Shown here piece after piece: positions 33,831 to 42,563 of a stretch of 64,000 nucleotides of DNA (positions are counted from its first letter, which is position 1; each line of letters begins with the position of its first letter). This stretch comes from an uncultured Parabacteroides sp. Lineage in GTDB: Bacteria; Bacteroidota; Bacteroidia; Bacteroidales; Tannerellaceae. The translations under genes were made by a program, and so were the position numbers. The DNA lies in NCBI RefSeq assembly GCF_947855115.1, contig NZ_CANTZW010000022.1, positions 1-64,000 on the forward strand. The letters run 5' to 3'. The notes under the pieces are model-generated. The model did not search any database. It worked only from the letters and a program-made list of their open reading frames with translations, and was not told the DNA's origin.

Positions 33831-35084
33831 ATGAATCTACTAGACAAACTGAAGATCAACCATCGCCCCCGTTCCGGAGCATTGGACTTATTAAAATATA
33901 TCGGTCCCGGACTACTTGTTACCGTAGGCTTTATCGACCCCGGAAACTGGGCGACGAATCTCGCGGCGGGTTCCGAGTTCGGCTACGCTCTTTTATGGGT
34001 TGTCACGTTCTCATCCATCATGTTGATTATCATCCAGCACAACGTAGCCCACCTGGGTATCGTAACCGGCCTCTGCCTTTCGGAAGCGACCAACAAATAC
34101 ATGCCCCGCATGCTAAGCCGCCCGATTCTAGGCTCGGCCATGCTTGCCAGCATATCGACCTCCCTCGCGGAAATACTTGGTGGGGCCATCGCCCTCAGGA
34201 TGCTATTCTGCCTGCCGATCAAGGCCGGGGCAGTGATCGTCACCATCGTATGCCTTGCCATGTTACTCAGCAACACGTATAGTAAGACCGAACGATGGAT
34301 CATCACGTTCGTATCCATTATCGGGCTGTCGTTCCTGTACGAGCTGATGCTGGTGGATGTCAACTGGGGACAAGCCGTGACTGGCTGGATCAAACCGACC
34401 TTTCCCGACAACTCCATACTGATCATCATGAGCGTGCTAGGAGCTGTCGTGATGCCTCACAACCTCTTCTTGCACTCGGAGGTGATACAGAGCCGGGAAT
34501 GGAACCTGGAAGACGAGTCGGTCATCAAGAAACAACTAAAATACGAGTTTTACGACACGCTCCTATCCATGGTGATCGGCTGGGCCATCAACTCCGCGAT
34601 GATCATCCTGGCCGCCTCTACCTTCTTCAAGCAAAACATAGCCGTAGGCGAGCTGGATCAGGCCCAGCAATTGCTGGTTCCCCTCGTAGGGAATAACGCC
34701 GGGGTGATTTTCGCGACCGCCCTGTTATTGGCCGGAATCTCATCGACCATCACCTCCGGTATCGCCGGGGCTTCCATCTTCGCCGGATTCTACGGAGAGG
34801 CGTACAATCATACCGACCTGCACTCCAAACTGGGAGTCTTGTTATCGTTTGTCCCGGCCTTGGCCATCATATTCCTGATCGGCGATCCGTTCAAGGGATT
34901 GATCCTGTCGCAGATGCTGCTGAGCGTGCAATTGCCGATCACGGTATTCACGCAAGTGTACCTGACTTCCAGCGAAAAGGTCATGGGAGTCTACGCGAAC
35001 AGCCGCTCCACGACAATCCTGCTGTTGCTGCTGGGCACTATGGTCACCGTCCTAAATATAGCCCTACTCATCAGCCTATTTTAA
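33831..35084 (+). CDS. Nramp-family divalent metal transporter
   Basis: A 417-aa inner-membrane transporter with eleven hydrophobic segments. Metal-site motifs are intact: FIDPGNWATNLAAGSEFG (DPGN in TM1) and GAVVMPHNLFLHSEV (MPH in TM6). Nramp proteins import Mn2+ or Fe2+ with protons. A TATCTTTA box about 40 bases upstream is a likely -7. The repeat cluster just upstream could carry metal-regulator sites, but no Fur/MntR box was recognised. Confidence 0.93.
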   Translation: MNLLDKLKINHRPRSGALDLLKYIGPGLLVTVGFIDPGNWATNLAAGSEFGYALLWVVTFSSIMLIIIQHNVAHLGIVTGLCLSEATNKYMPRMLSRPILGSAMLASISTSLAEILGGAIALRMLFCLPIKAGAVIVTIVCLAMLLSNTYSKTERWIITFVSIIGLSFLYELMLVDVNWGQAVTGWIKPTFPDNSILIIMSVLGAVVMPHNLFLHSEVIQSREWNLEDESVIKKQLKYEFYDTLLSMVIGWAINSAMIILAASTFFKQNIAVGELDQAQQLLVPLVGNNAGVIFATALLLAGISSTITSGIAGASIFAGFYGEAYNHTDLHSKLGVLLSFVPALAIIFLIGDPFKGLILSQMLLSVQLPITVFTQVYLTSSEKVMGVYANSRSTTILLLLLGTMVTVLNIALLISLF

Positions 35085-35136
35085 AAAGAAATCGCTACCT
35101 TTGCCCCATTCGAAGAAAAACTATCAATTTTTAAGT

Positions 35137-36876
35137 ATGAGCGATATCAATACAAACGAAGAAGAAGGCAAGAAGAACCTGAATTTCATTGAGGCAGCCG
35201 TAGAGAAAGATCTAGCGGAAGGCAAGAACGGAGGACGTGTACAAACCCGTTTCCCGCCCGAGCCCAACGGATACCTTCACATCGGCCACGCGAAGGCCAT
35301 TTGCCTAGATTTCGGCATCGCTGAACGCCATGGCGGTATCTGCAACCTCCGTTTCGACGACACGAACCCGACGAAAGAGGATGAAGAATACGTGGAGGCG
35401 ATCAAGGAAGATATCCAATGGTTAGGATATCAGTGGGGAAATATTTATTACGCGTCCGACTACTTCCAGCAATTGTGGGATTTCGCTATCCGCCTTATCG
35501 AGGAAGGGAAAGCATATATAGACGAGCAGACATCCGAACAAATAGCCCAGCAAAAGGGCACACCTACACAACCGGGCATAGAAAGCCCATACCGTAACCG
35601 CCCGATCGAGGAAAGCCTGGCTCTCTTCAAGAAGATGAATACGGGCGAGATAGCGGAAGGTGCCATGGTACTTCGCGCGAAGATAGACATGGCAAGCCCG
35701 AACATGCATTTTCGCGATCCGATCATCTACCGGGTGGTCAATCATCCGCATCATCGCACGGGCACGACGTGGAAGGCATATCCGATGTACGATTTCGCCC
35801 ACGGACAGAGCGACTTTTTCGAGGGCGTGACGCATTCCTTGTGTACCCTGGAGTTTGTCGTACACCGTCCTCTCTACGATCTGTTCATCGACTGGCTGAA
35901 AGAAGGCAAAGACCTGAACGATAACCGTCCGAGACAGACGGAATTCAACAAATTGAACCTGAGCTATACCCTGATGAGCAAGCGAAACTTGCTAACCTTG
36001 GTGAAAGAGAACCTGGTAAATGGCTGGGACGATCCCCGTATGCCGACCATCTGCGGTTTTCGCCGTCGCGGTTACTCCCCGGAATCTATCCGCAAGTTCA
36101 TCGACAAGATCGGTTATACGACTTATGACGCGTTGAACGAGTTCGCGTTGCTGGAAAGCGCCGTTCGCGAGGATCTGAACGCCCGCGCCACTCGTATATC
36201 CGCCGTGATCAATCCGGTGAAACTGACGATCACCAACTATCCGGAAGGACAGGTTGAGGAGCTGGAAGCGATCAATAACCCCGAAGATCCGGAGGCCGGA
36301 AGCCATAAGATCGAGTTCAGCCGTGAATTATGGATGGAACGCGAGGATTTTATGGAAGACGCTCCTAAAAAATATTTCCGGATGACACCGGGACAGGAAG
36401 TTCGCCTGAAAAACGCTTATATAGTAAAATGTACGGGCTGTAAGAAAGACGAGAATGGCGAGATTACCGAGGTATATTGCGAATACGACCCGAATACCCG
36501 TAGCGGCATGCCGGATGCCAATCGCAAAGTAAAAGGAACCTTGCACTGGGTAAGCCGCGGTCATTGCCAAAAAGCGGAAGTCCGTTTATACGACCGTCTT
36601 TGGAAAGTGGAGAATCCCAGGGACGAGTTGGCCGCTATCCGGGAGAAGAAAAATTGCTCTCCGCTGGAAGCCATGAAGGAGATCATCAACCCGAACTCCT
36701 TGGAGATCCGGAAAAATTGTTATGTGGAAAAGTTCGCGGCTACCTTGCCCAACCTTTCCTACCTTCAATTCCAACGCATCGGATATTTCAATATAGATAG
36801 CGAATCCACTCCCGACAACTTGGTATTCAACCGTACCGTAGGACTAAAGGATACGTGGAGCAAGATTAATAAATAA
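35137..36876 (+). CDS. glnS: Glutaminyl-tRNA synthetase
   Basis: A 579-aa class I synthetase. HIGH motif in PPEPNGYLHIGHAKA (about residues 41-55), NLRFDDTNPTKE, YPMYDFAHGQSD, and the KMSKS counterpart LMSKRNL, then the C-terminal anticodon-binding beta-barrels (about 340-579). A TACCTTTG -7 box at 35096-35103 places transcription start about 25 bases before ATG 35137, ruling out the longer frame from 35101. Its presence means Gln-tRNA can be made directly. The TPR gene starts 10 bases later. Confidence 0.96.
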   Translation: MSDINTNEEEGKKNLNFIEAAVEKDLAEGKNGGRVQTRFPPEPNGYLHIGHAKAICLDFGIAERHGGICNLRFDDTNPTKEDEEYVEAIKEDIQWLGYQWGNIYYASDYFQQLWDFAIRLIEEGKAYIDEQTSEQIAQQKGTPTQPGIESPYRNRPIEESLALFKKMNTGEIAEGAMVLRAKIDMASPNMHFRDPIIYRVVNHPHHRTGTTWKAYPMYDFAHGQSDFFEGVTHSLCTLEFVVHRPLYDLFIDWLKEGKDLNDNRPRQTEFNKLNLSYTLMSKRNLLTLVKENLVNGWDDPRMPTICGFRRRGYSPESIRKFIDKIGYTTYDALNEFALLESAVREDLNARATRISAVINPVKLTITNYPEGQVEELEAINNPEDPEAGSHKIEFSRELWMEREDFMEDAPKKYFRMTPGQEVRLKNAYIVKCTGCKKDENGEITEVYCEYDPNTRSGMPDANRKVKGTLHWVSRGHCQKAEVRLYDRLWKVENPRDELAAIREKKNCSPLEAMKEIINPNSLEIRKNCYVEKFAATLPNLSYLQFQRIGYFNIDSESTPDNLVFNRTVGLKDTWSKINK

Positions 36877-36886
36877 AGGATAGTAA

Positions 36887-38344
36887 ATGAAAAAAGACGA
36901 TATCTCACGCTTGTTACAACGTTACCTTTCTGCCAAGGAAGAGGGTAAGGAACCTTATTTCGACGCAGACCAAATAGATGATCTGTTGGACAGCTTTGAA
37001 GATTCGAACGATTACACTTACTTTGATGAAGTCTTAGCCCTCGGGCTAAAACTTCATCCCGGTAATTCAGCCTTGCAAATCAAGAAAGGCAGACAATTCG
37101 CATATAATGAGGATTACGAGAGCGCTCTCGCTCTACTCGAGAATATAGCGGAAACGGATAACCAAGATCTGGATATGTTAAAACTGGAATGTTATTGCTC
37201 GCTCAACCGATACCCCAAGGTCTTGGAGATCATAGAGGAGCTGATCGCCAGGGAATGTGATTATTTAGAGGAAATCTTCGAGTATATCTCTCCCATACTA
37301 AATGATCTGGACATGTATAAAGAGGCCCGGGACTTCATAGACCGCGGCTTGGCTTTATTCCCGGAGAACTTGATCCTCAAGAACGAGCTTTGCTACATCC
37401 TTGAGGTAGAAGGAGACGTTCACCGGGCGATCGATTTATGCAATGAGCTGATCGACAACAATCCCTTCTCATACGAGTATTGGTTTATGTTGGGAAGGTT
37501 ACATTCCATGGTCGGTGATTATGAGAAAGCGATAGAGGCTTTTGATTTCGCCTTGACATGCGATGATTCCGATATGGAACTGAAAATATTGAAGGCATAT
37601 TGCCTGTATATGAACGAGAGCTACGAGAAAGCGATAGAGGTATACCAAGAGGTAGAGGGCGATGAAGAAATGATACGCCGTATCTCGCCACTGATGGCAG
37701 AGTGCTATATGAAGCTGGAGAAATACGAGGATGCTTACCAACTGCTTTCCACGATCATAAACGATCCGGATATGGAAGACGGACCGAGTAACTATATCAA
37801 CTATATCCGTTGTTGCACCGAGACAGGAGATGAGAACGAGGCTTCCAAAATGTTATTCAAGGCAGCGCAGTTGTATCCGGATAATCTCCGCATCCTCTCT
37901 CTCCTAACGATTTATTTGCTCGACAGGGGTAAAAAAGAAGAGGCGGTCGCTATCACGAACAAGATATTCAAGATCATCGACAAGAAGAGCTTCGATCCGG
38001 AGACCCAAGAGGAGTGCGACAGCCTGCTTCATGCCGGACATTATCTCTATTCTAAGGGAGAGGTGGACAAGGCGATCTCTTATTACAAAAAAGTACTCCA
38101 AATCAACCCTAAGACTCCGATGATCCATATTCACCTGGCCATGGCTTACTTCTACAACCGGGATAAAGAGAACTTCATGGAGCATCTCAGCCAGATATCC
38201 GGGGATGATCTTCTTTATTTGATACATGAGATGGGACCTGAGTTGCTTATGGGATCAGAGTTTGATTTCGATAAAAAGGGAAAGTATATCCAGCCTAAGG
38301 ATCTGGTAAAGGAATTTTTAAAGAATAAAGATAACAGTAATTAG
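36887..38344 (+). CDS. Cytoplasmic TPR-repeat protein
   Basis: A 485-aa protein built almost wholly of TPR-like helix pairs and very acidic: YFDEVLALGLKLHPGNSALQ, YEYWFMLGRLHSMVGDYEKA, HYLYSKGEVDKAISYYKKVL. No signal peptide, so cytoplasmic. It follows glnS by 10 bases and precedes the PopT gene by 16, so the three may be one transcript. Function not known; TPR chains usually hold protein partners. Confidence 0.88.
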   Translation: MKKDDISRLLQRYLSAKEEGKEPYFDADQIDDLLDSFEDSNDYTYFDEVLALGLKLHPGNSALQIKKGRQFAYNEDYESALALLENIAETDNQDLDMLKLECYCSLNRYPKVLEIIEELIARECDYLEEIFEYISPILNDLDMYKEARDFIDRGLALFPENLILKNELCYILEVEGDVHRAIDLCNELIDNNPFSYEYWFMLGRLHSMVGDYEKAIEAFDFALTCDDSDMELKILKAYCLYMNESYEKAIEVYQEVEGDEEMIRRISPLMAECYMKLEKYEDAYQLLSTIINDPDMEDGPSNYINYIRCCTETGDENEASKMLFKAAQLYPDNLRILSLLTIYLLDRGKKEEAVAITNKIFKIIDKKSFDPETQEECDSLLHAGHYLYSKGEVDKAISYYKKVLQINPKTPMIHIHLAMAYFYNRDKENFMEHLSQISGDDLLYLIHEMGPELLMGSEFDFDKKGKYIQPKDLVKEFLKNKDNSN

Positions 38345-38360
38345 ACAAATTAATTGTAAT

Positions 38361-39278
38361 ATGCCTAACAAAAGAAATCTCAAGGATTACGGTTTTTTAG
38401 TATTAAAAGGTATGGGTATGGGGGCGGCAGACGTTGTTCCGGGAGTATCGGGTGGAACGATCGCTTTCATTGTCGGTATCTACGAGGAATTGATCGACTC
38501 TATCAAAAGTATTAACGGAACGACACTGAGGCAATTATTCACAGGGAAAATCGTGGCTTTCTGGAAAGGGATCAATGCTAATTTCTTGCTTTCGATCGTG
38601 GCCGGTATCGGTATCAGTATATTCTCCTTGGCGAAAATCATAACCTATCTCTTGGTGTATCACCCGATCTTGGTTTGGTCTTTTTTCTTCGGCTTGGTGC
38701 TAGCCTCTACTTGGTTCGTGTCTAAGGATATCAAGCAGTGGAACTGGAAGACGGTATTGAGCTTTGTCGTCGGAGCGGCGATCGCTTTCTACATTACCGT
38801 AGCGACTCCGGCCGAGACCCCAAGTAATTTACTATTTATTTTCCTTTGCGGGGCGATCGCCATTTGCGCCATGATCTTGCCGGGTATATCAGGGAGTTTT
38901 ATCCTGGTGCTGCTCGGGAAATATTTCTATATCATGGAGGCGGTCAAGAGCTTCAACATTCCGGTCATGTTGGTATTCATAGCGGGGGCCGCTATCGGTA
39001 TCACGACGTTTTCCCGGGTGCTGTCTTTCGCGCTTCGCAAATTCCATGATATCACGATCGCTGTATTGGCAGGATTCATGCTAGGCTCACTCAACAAGGT
39101 ATGGCCTTGGAAAGAGACAATCGAGACATACGTGGATAGCCACGGCATGACCAAGCCGCTGGTTGAGGCGAATATCGCTCCGAACCAATTCGTTTGGGAG
39201 GCCGTGGGATTGATGATCCTGGGCTTCGGTATCGTATATTTCCTAGAGAAACTCTCACAAAAAAGCGCTAAGGCGTAA
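38361..39278 (+). CDS. DUF368/PopT-family polyprenyl-phosphate transporter
   Basis: A 305-aa membrane protein with eight or more hydrophobic segments and the DUF368 hallmark MGAADVVPGVSGGTIAFIVG near the N-terminus, echoed by CAMILPGISGSFILVLLG in the second half. DUF368 proteins (PopT) are reported to return undecaprenyl phosphate across the inner membrane for cell-wall and glycan synthesis. The two PGxSG motifs mark the internal repeat. It lies 16 bases after the TPR gene. Confidence 0.92.
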   Translation: MPNKRNLKDYGFLVLKGMGMGAADVVPGVSGGTIAFIVGIYEELIDSIKSINGTTLRQLFTGKIVAFWKGINANFLLSIVAGIGISIFSLAKIITYLLVYHPILVWSFFFGLVLASTWFVSKDIKQWNWKTVLSFVVGAAIAFYITVATPAETPSNLLFIFLCGAIAICAMILPGISGSFILVLLGKYFYIMEAVKSFNIPVMLVFIAGAAIGITTFSRVLSFALRKFHDITIAVLAGFMLGSLNKVWPWKETIETYVDSHGMTKPLVEANIAPNQFVWEAVGLMILGFGIVYFLEKLSQKSAKA

Positions 39279-39292
39279 CTGAATATTACAAC

Positions 39293-39370
39293 GGGCATTA
39301 TAAGGTGATTAGAATAGGCAATACGACCTCCTTATAATGCCCATCCTTACTTCCTTATAATGCCTATTCT
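39293..39370. repeat. Interlocked inverted repeats after the PopT gene
   Basis: GGGCATTATAAGG (39293-39305) pairs perfectly with CCTTATAATGCCC (39330-39342), or over 12 bp with CCTTATAATGCC (39353-39364). AGAATAGGCA (39311-39320) pairs with TGCCTATTCT (39361-39370). The foldings exclude one another. Between here and 39507 I see nothing else; a 71-codon frame from 39360 crosses the next promoter and looks spurious. Confidence 0.55.
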
Positions 39371-39507
39371 TATCTGCCCGCGATTCTCATTATCGCACAT
39401 CGCATTTTTCCGGCACACGAAACTTACCTCCATTAATCCCACCCTAACCACAGGGGCTTTAAACATTAACAGAAAGACGCTATTCAAGAAAATGAAACGT
39501 TATAATC

Positions 39508-39537
39508 TTGGCAACGAGTATTTTTTTACTAACTTTG
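39508..39537 (+). promoter_or_regulatory. Promoter of the Vor operon
   Basis: TTGG at 39508-39511 and TAACTTTG at 39530-39537 with an 18-base spacer. Transcription would start about 39544, 44 bases before the ferredoxin ATG. Confidence 0.65.
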
Positions 39538-39587
39538 ATGCCTCAACATTGAAGTGTGTTACATTTAGATTTTAAATAAATAAGATT

Positions 39588-39815
39588 ATGGCGAAAATAA
39601 AAGGAGCTGTTGTTGTAAACACAGAGCGCTGCAAGGGATGCAACCTTTGCGTAGTAGCCTGCCCGTCGGATGTACTGGAGTTGCACCCACGAGAAGTAAA
39701 CAACAAGGGGTATCACTATGTGTACATGAAGAACCCGGACGCATGCATCGGTTGCGCTAGCTGCGGGTTAGTTTGTCCGGACGGTTGTCTAACGATCTAC
39801 AAAGTAAAAATATAA
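39588..39815 (+). CDS. 2[4Fe-4S] ferredoxin subunit of 2-oxoacid oxidoreductase
   Basis: A 75-aa ferredoxin with two CxxCxxCxxxCP clusters: CKGCNLCVVACPSD and CIGCASCGLVCPDG. As first gene of the operon it is the delta (ferredoxin) subunit of a four-part ketoacid:ferredoxin oxidoreductase, passing electrons from the TPP enzyme. The alpha subunit starts 14 bases downstream. Confidence 0.93.
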   Translation: MAKIKGAVVVNTERCKGCNLCVVACPSDVLELHPREVNNKGYHYVYMKNPDACIGCASCGLVCPDGCLTIYKVKI

Positions 39816-39829
39816 AGTTATATCAAGAT

Positions 39830-40909
39830 ATGGCAGAAGATATAAAATTAATGAAGGGTAACGAGGCCATCGCCCATGCGGCTATCCGCTATGGCGTGGA
39901 CGGTTACTTCGGCTATCCGATCACTCCGCAGTCGGAGATATTGGAAACCCTTATGGCAGAGATGCCGTGGGAAAAGACCGGCATGGTAGTCTTACAAGCG
40001 GAGAGCGAGGTAGCCGCTATTAACATGGTATACGGTGGAGCCGGTTCCGGAAAGAAAGTGATGACCTCTTCCTCCAGCCCGGGCGTGAGCTTGAAGCAGG
40101 AAGGTATTTCTTATATCGCGGGAGCGGAGCTTCCTTGCTTGATCGTGAACGTTATGCGCGGCGGTCCCGGACTAGGAACGATCCAGCCGAGCCAGGCAGA
40201 TTATTTCCAGACCGTAAAGGGAGGTGGGCACGGCGACTACCGCTTGATCACACTCGCTCCCTCTTCCGTTCAGGAGATGGCAGACTTCGTAGGCCTTGGC
40301 TTTGATCTGGCTTTCAAATACAATAATCCGGCTATTATCCTGGCCGACGGTATTATCGGACAGATGATGGAGAAAGTGGTATTGCCTCCTTTCCATGCCC
40401 GTCGTACCGAGGAAGAGATTATCGCTCAATGCCCTTGGGCCGTACAAGGGAGAAAAGGCGGACGCAAAAGCAACATCATCACGTCCTTGGAATTAGACCC
40501 GGCAAAGATGGAAGAGAACAATATCCGGTTCCAAGCGAAATACCGCAAGATCGAAGAGAACGAGGTCCGTCACGAGGAATTCCAATGCGAGGACGCTGAT
40601 TATTTATTGATAGCGTTCGGTTCTTCTGCCCGTATCTGCCAGAAGGTAGTCGAGATAGCCCGCTCGGAAGGTATCAAGCTAGGCTTGTTACGCCCGATCA
40701 CGCTATGGCCGTTCCCGACAAAAGTAATCGCCGCTTACGCTGACAAGGTAAAAGGCATGTTATCGGTTGAGTTGAACGCCGGACAGATGGTAGAAGACGT
40801 TCGCCTGGCCGTAAATGGCAAGGTGAGAGTAGAGCATTTCGGCCGATTGGGTGGAATCGTATTCACCCCGGATGAGGTATTGGACGCACTGAAGGAAAAA
40901 TTATTCTGA
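39830..40909 (+). CDS. vorB: 2-oxoacid:ferredoxin oxidoreductase alpha subunit (VorB-like)
   Basis: A 359-aa subunit. It opens LMKGNEAIAHAAIRYGVDGY with GYPITPQSE, then SEVAAINMVYGGAGSGKKVMTSSS and NVMRGGPGLGTIQPSQADYF, the pyrimidine-binding part of the TPP enzyme; domain II is about residues 230-359. This branch is usually assigned as 3-methyl-2-oxobutanoate (Val-derived) or 2-oxoglutarate specific; substrate is not provable here. ATG 39830 is preferred to the open frame from 39773, which would run into the ferredoxin gene. Confidence 0.92.
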   Translation: MAEDIKLMKGNEAIAHAAIRYGVDGYFGYPITPQSEILETLMAEMPWEKTGMVVLQAESEVAAINMVYGGAGSGKKVMTSSSSPGVSLKQEGISYIAGAELPCLIVNVMRGGPGLGTIQPSQADYFQTVKGGGHGDYRLITLAPSSVQEMADFVGLGFDLAFKYNNPAIILADGIIGQMMEKVVLPPFHARRTEEEIIAQCPWAVQGRKGGRKSNIITSLELDPAKMEENNIRFQAKYRKIEENEVRHEEFQCEDADYLLIAFGSSARICQKVVEIARSEGIKLGLLRPITLWPFPTKVIAAYADKVKGMLSVELNAGQMVEDVRLAVNGKVRVEHFGRLGGIVFTPDEVLDALKEKLF

Positions 40910-40914
40910 TCCAT

Positions 40915-41085
40915 ATGACACGAGGAAGTAAAGCAGACGAGATATTAACGCTGATTTTTATGCTATTGGCTATAGCTGCCGTGGTATGTTATTTCGCTGT
41001 TAGCGACAAGACCGTGTTCCTGTATTGCGGTGGAGCGGCGATCGTATTGCGGCTGGTGCAATATGTCCTAAGATATATACATTAA
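40915..41085 (+). CDS. Small two-helix membrane protein within the Vor operon
   Basis: A 56-codon frame, MTRGSKADEILTLIFMLLAI onward, with helices at about 10-27 and 33-52 and a short loop VSDKT. It lies 5 bases after vorB and 12 bases before the beta-subunit gene, in line with the operon. Its place suggests a membrane tether for the oxidoreductase or for an electron acceptor (inference). Family not recognised. Confidence 0.7.
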   Translation: MTRGSKADEILTLIFMLLAIAAVVCYFAVSDKTVFLYCGGAAIVLRLVQYVLRYIH

Positions 41086-41097
41086 TAATTAAAGATT

Positions 41098-41862
41098 ATG
41101 GAACTCAACGATATAATTAAACCGGAAAATCTGGTGTATGAAAAGCCCAGATTGATGAATGAAAACCCCATGCACTACTGCCCCGGTTGCAGCCACGGCG
41201 TGATACATAAGCTGATTGCCGAGGTTATAGCCGATATGGGACTGGAAGATAAGACAATCGGTATCTCTCCCGTAGGATGTGCCGTATTCGCTTATAATTA
41301 CTTGGATATCGATTGGATTGAGGCTGCCCACGGGCGTGCGCCGGCTATCGCCTCTGCCGTAAAACGCTTGAATCCGGAGAAAATGGTATTCACTTATCAA
41401 GGTGACGGAGATTTAGCGGCTATCGGTACAGCCGAGACGATCCATGCCGCCAATCGTGGCGAGAATATCGTGATCGTATTCGTGAACAACGCTATCTATG
41501 GCATGACCGGCGGGCAGATGGCCCCGACCACCTTGGAAGGCATGCCTACCGCTACTTGTCCGTATGGGCGCAACATCGCCTTGAACGGTTATCCGCTGAA
41601 GATCGGTGATTTATTAGCTCAACTGGAAGGAACCTGTCTGGTGACACGCCAAAGCGTACAGACAGCCGCAGCCGTACGGAAAGCGAAGAAGATGCTTCGC
41701 AAGGCTTTCGAGAACGCCATGGCCGGCAAGGGTACTTCTGTGGTAGAGTTCGTTTCGACTTGCTCATCTGGCTGGAAGATGACCCCGGAAAAAGCCAATA
41801 AATGGATGGAAGAAAATATGTTTCCTTTCTATCCGCTGGGCGACTTAAAGAATGTTGAATAA
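41098..41862 (+). CDS. 2-oxoacid:ferredoxin oxidoreductase beta subunit (TPP-binding)
   Basis: A 254-aa subunit carrying the thiamine-pyrophosphate site: MHYCPGCSHGVIHKL at the start, SPVGCAVFAYNY, and the TPP motif GDGDLAAIGTAE with VNNAIYGMTGGQMAPTT. It makes the reductive/oxidative decarboxylation centre with VorB. No C-terminal FeS domain, in line with a separate ferredoxin subunit. Confidence 0.93.
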   Translation: MELNDIIKPENLVYEKPRLMNENPMHYCPGCSHGVIHKLIAEVIADMGLEDKTIGISPVGCAVFAYNYLDIDWIEAAHGRAPAIASAVKRLNPEKMVFTYQGDGDLAAIGTAETIHAANRGENIVIVFVNNAIYGMTGGQMAPTTLEGMPTATCPYGRNIALNGYPLKIGDLLAQLEGTCLVTRQSVQTAAAVRKAKKMLRKAFENAMAGKGTSVVEFVSTCSSGWKMTPEKANKWMEENMFPFYPLGDLKNVE

Positions 41863-41882
41863 GTAATACGGTAAACGACAAT

Positions 41883-42431
41883 ATGAAACAAGAAATAATT
41901 ATAGCAGGCTTCGGTGGACAAGGTGTATTGTCTATGGGTAAGATCTTGGCCTATTCCGGCTTGATGGAAGGCAAAGAGGTTAGCTGGATGCCTTCATACG
42001 GACCAGAGCAACGCGGCGGTACGGCCAACGTGACCGTTATCTTGAGCGACGAGCGTATCAGCTCACCCGTATTGAACGAATACGATATCGCTATTATCTT
42101 GAACCAACCTTCCATGGATAAGTTCGAGAGCAAGGTGAAACCGGGCGGTATCTTGATTTACGATGGCTATGGCATCCATACGCCGGCGAAACGTACGGAC
42201 ATTAACATATATAGGGTAGATGCCATGGATGCCGCTACCGAAATGAAGAATGAGAAGGCGTTTAATATGTTGATATTAGGCGGGTTGCTAAAGATCGCCC
42301 CGATGGTTCAACTGGAGAACGTCATGTTGGGATTGAAAAAATCCTTGCCCGAACGCCACCATCATTTGTTGCCAATGAACGAGGCTGCCATTAAGAAAGG
42401 AATGGAGATCATCCAGCGAGTTGACAGTTGA
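41883..42431 (+). CDS. 2-oxoacid:ferredoxin oxidoreductase gamma subunit
   Basis: A 182-aa subunit opening IIIAGFGGQGVLSMGKILAYSG, with WMPSYGPEQRGGTANVTVI and LNQPSMDKFESKVKPGGILIYD, typical of the gamma subunit that binds CoA and holds the complex. Its last two codons and stop (GAC AGT TGA) lie inside the palindromic repeat at 42419-42540, so the element has set the end of the protein. Confidence 0.92.
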   Translation: MKQEIIIAGFGGQGVLSMGKILAYSGLMEGKEVSWMPSYGPEQRGGTANVTVILSDERISSPVLNEYDIAIILNQPSMDKFESKVKPGGILIYDGYGIHTPAKRTDINIYRVDAMDAATEMKNEKAFNMLILGGLLKIAPMVQLENVMLGLKKSLPERHHHLLPMNEAAIKKGMEIIQRVDS

Positions 42432-42540
42432 CAAGTGACAGTGGAGAGCTGACAGTTGGTAAGTGACAGCGGATAGTTAAGAGTTGAAAATTACACATTA
42501 TAACCATTAACTGTCCACTGCCACTTATCAACTGTCAACT
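42419..42540. repeat. Palindromic GTTGACAGTTGACAAG intergenic element, copy 2
   Basis: The 27-base left arm (42419-42445) and right arm (42514-42540) are inverted copies matching at 25 of 27 positions. Between them a partial second unit (CTGACAGTTGGTAAGTGACAG) is visible. The family also occurs at 15289-15377, and the left arm overlaps the gamma-subunit stop codon. Confidence 0.65.
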
Positions 42541-42563
42541 ATTTTATCGTATCTTTGCAACCC

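Noticed and set aside
39360..39575. 71-aa plus-strand protein before the ferredoxin gene
   Set aside because: It crosses the clear -33/-7 promoter of the Vor operon (39508-39537) and part of the inverted repeats, and has no family features.
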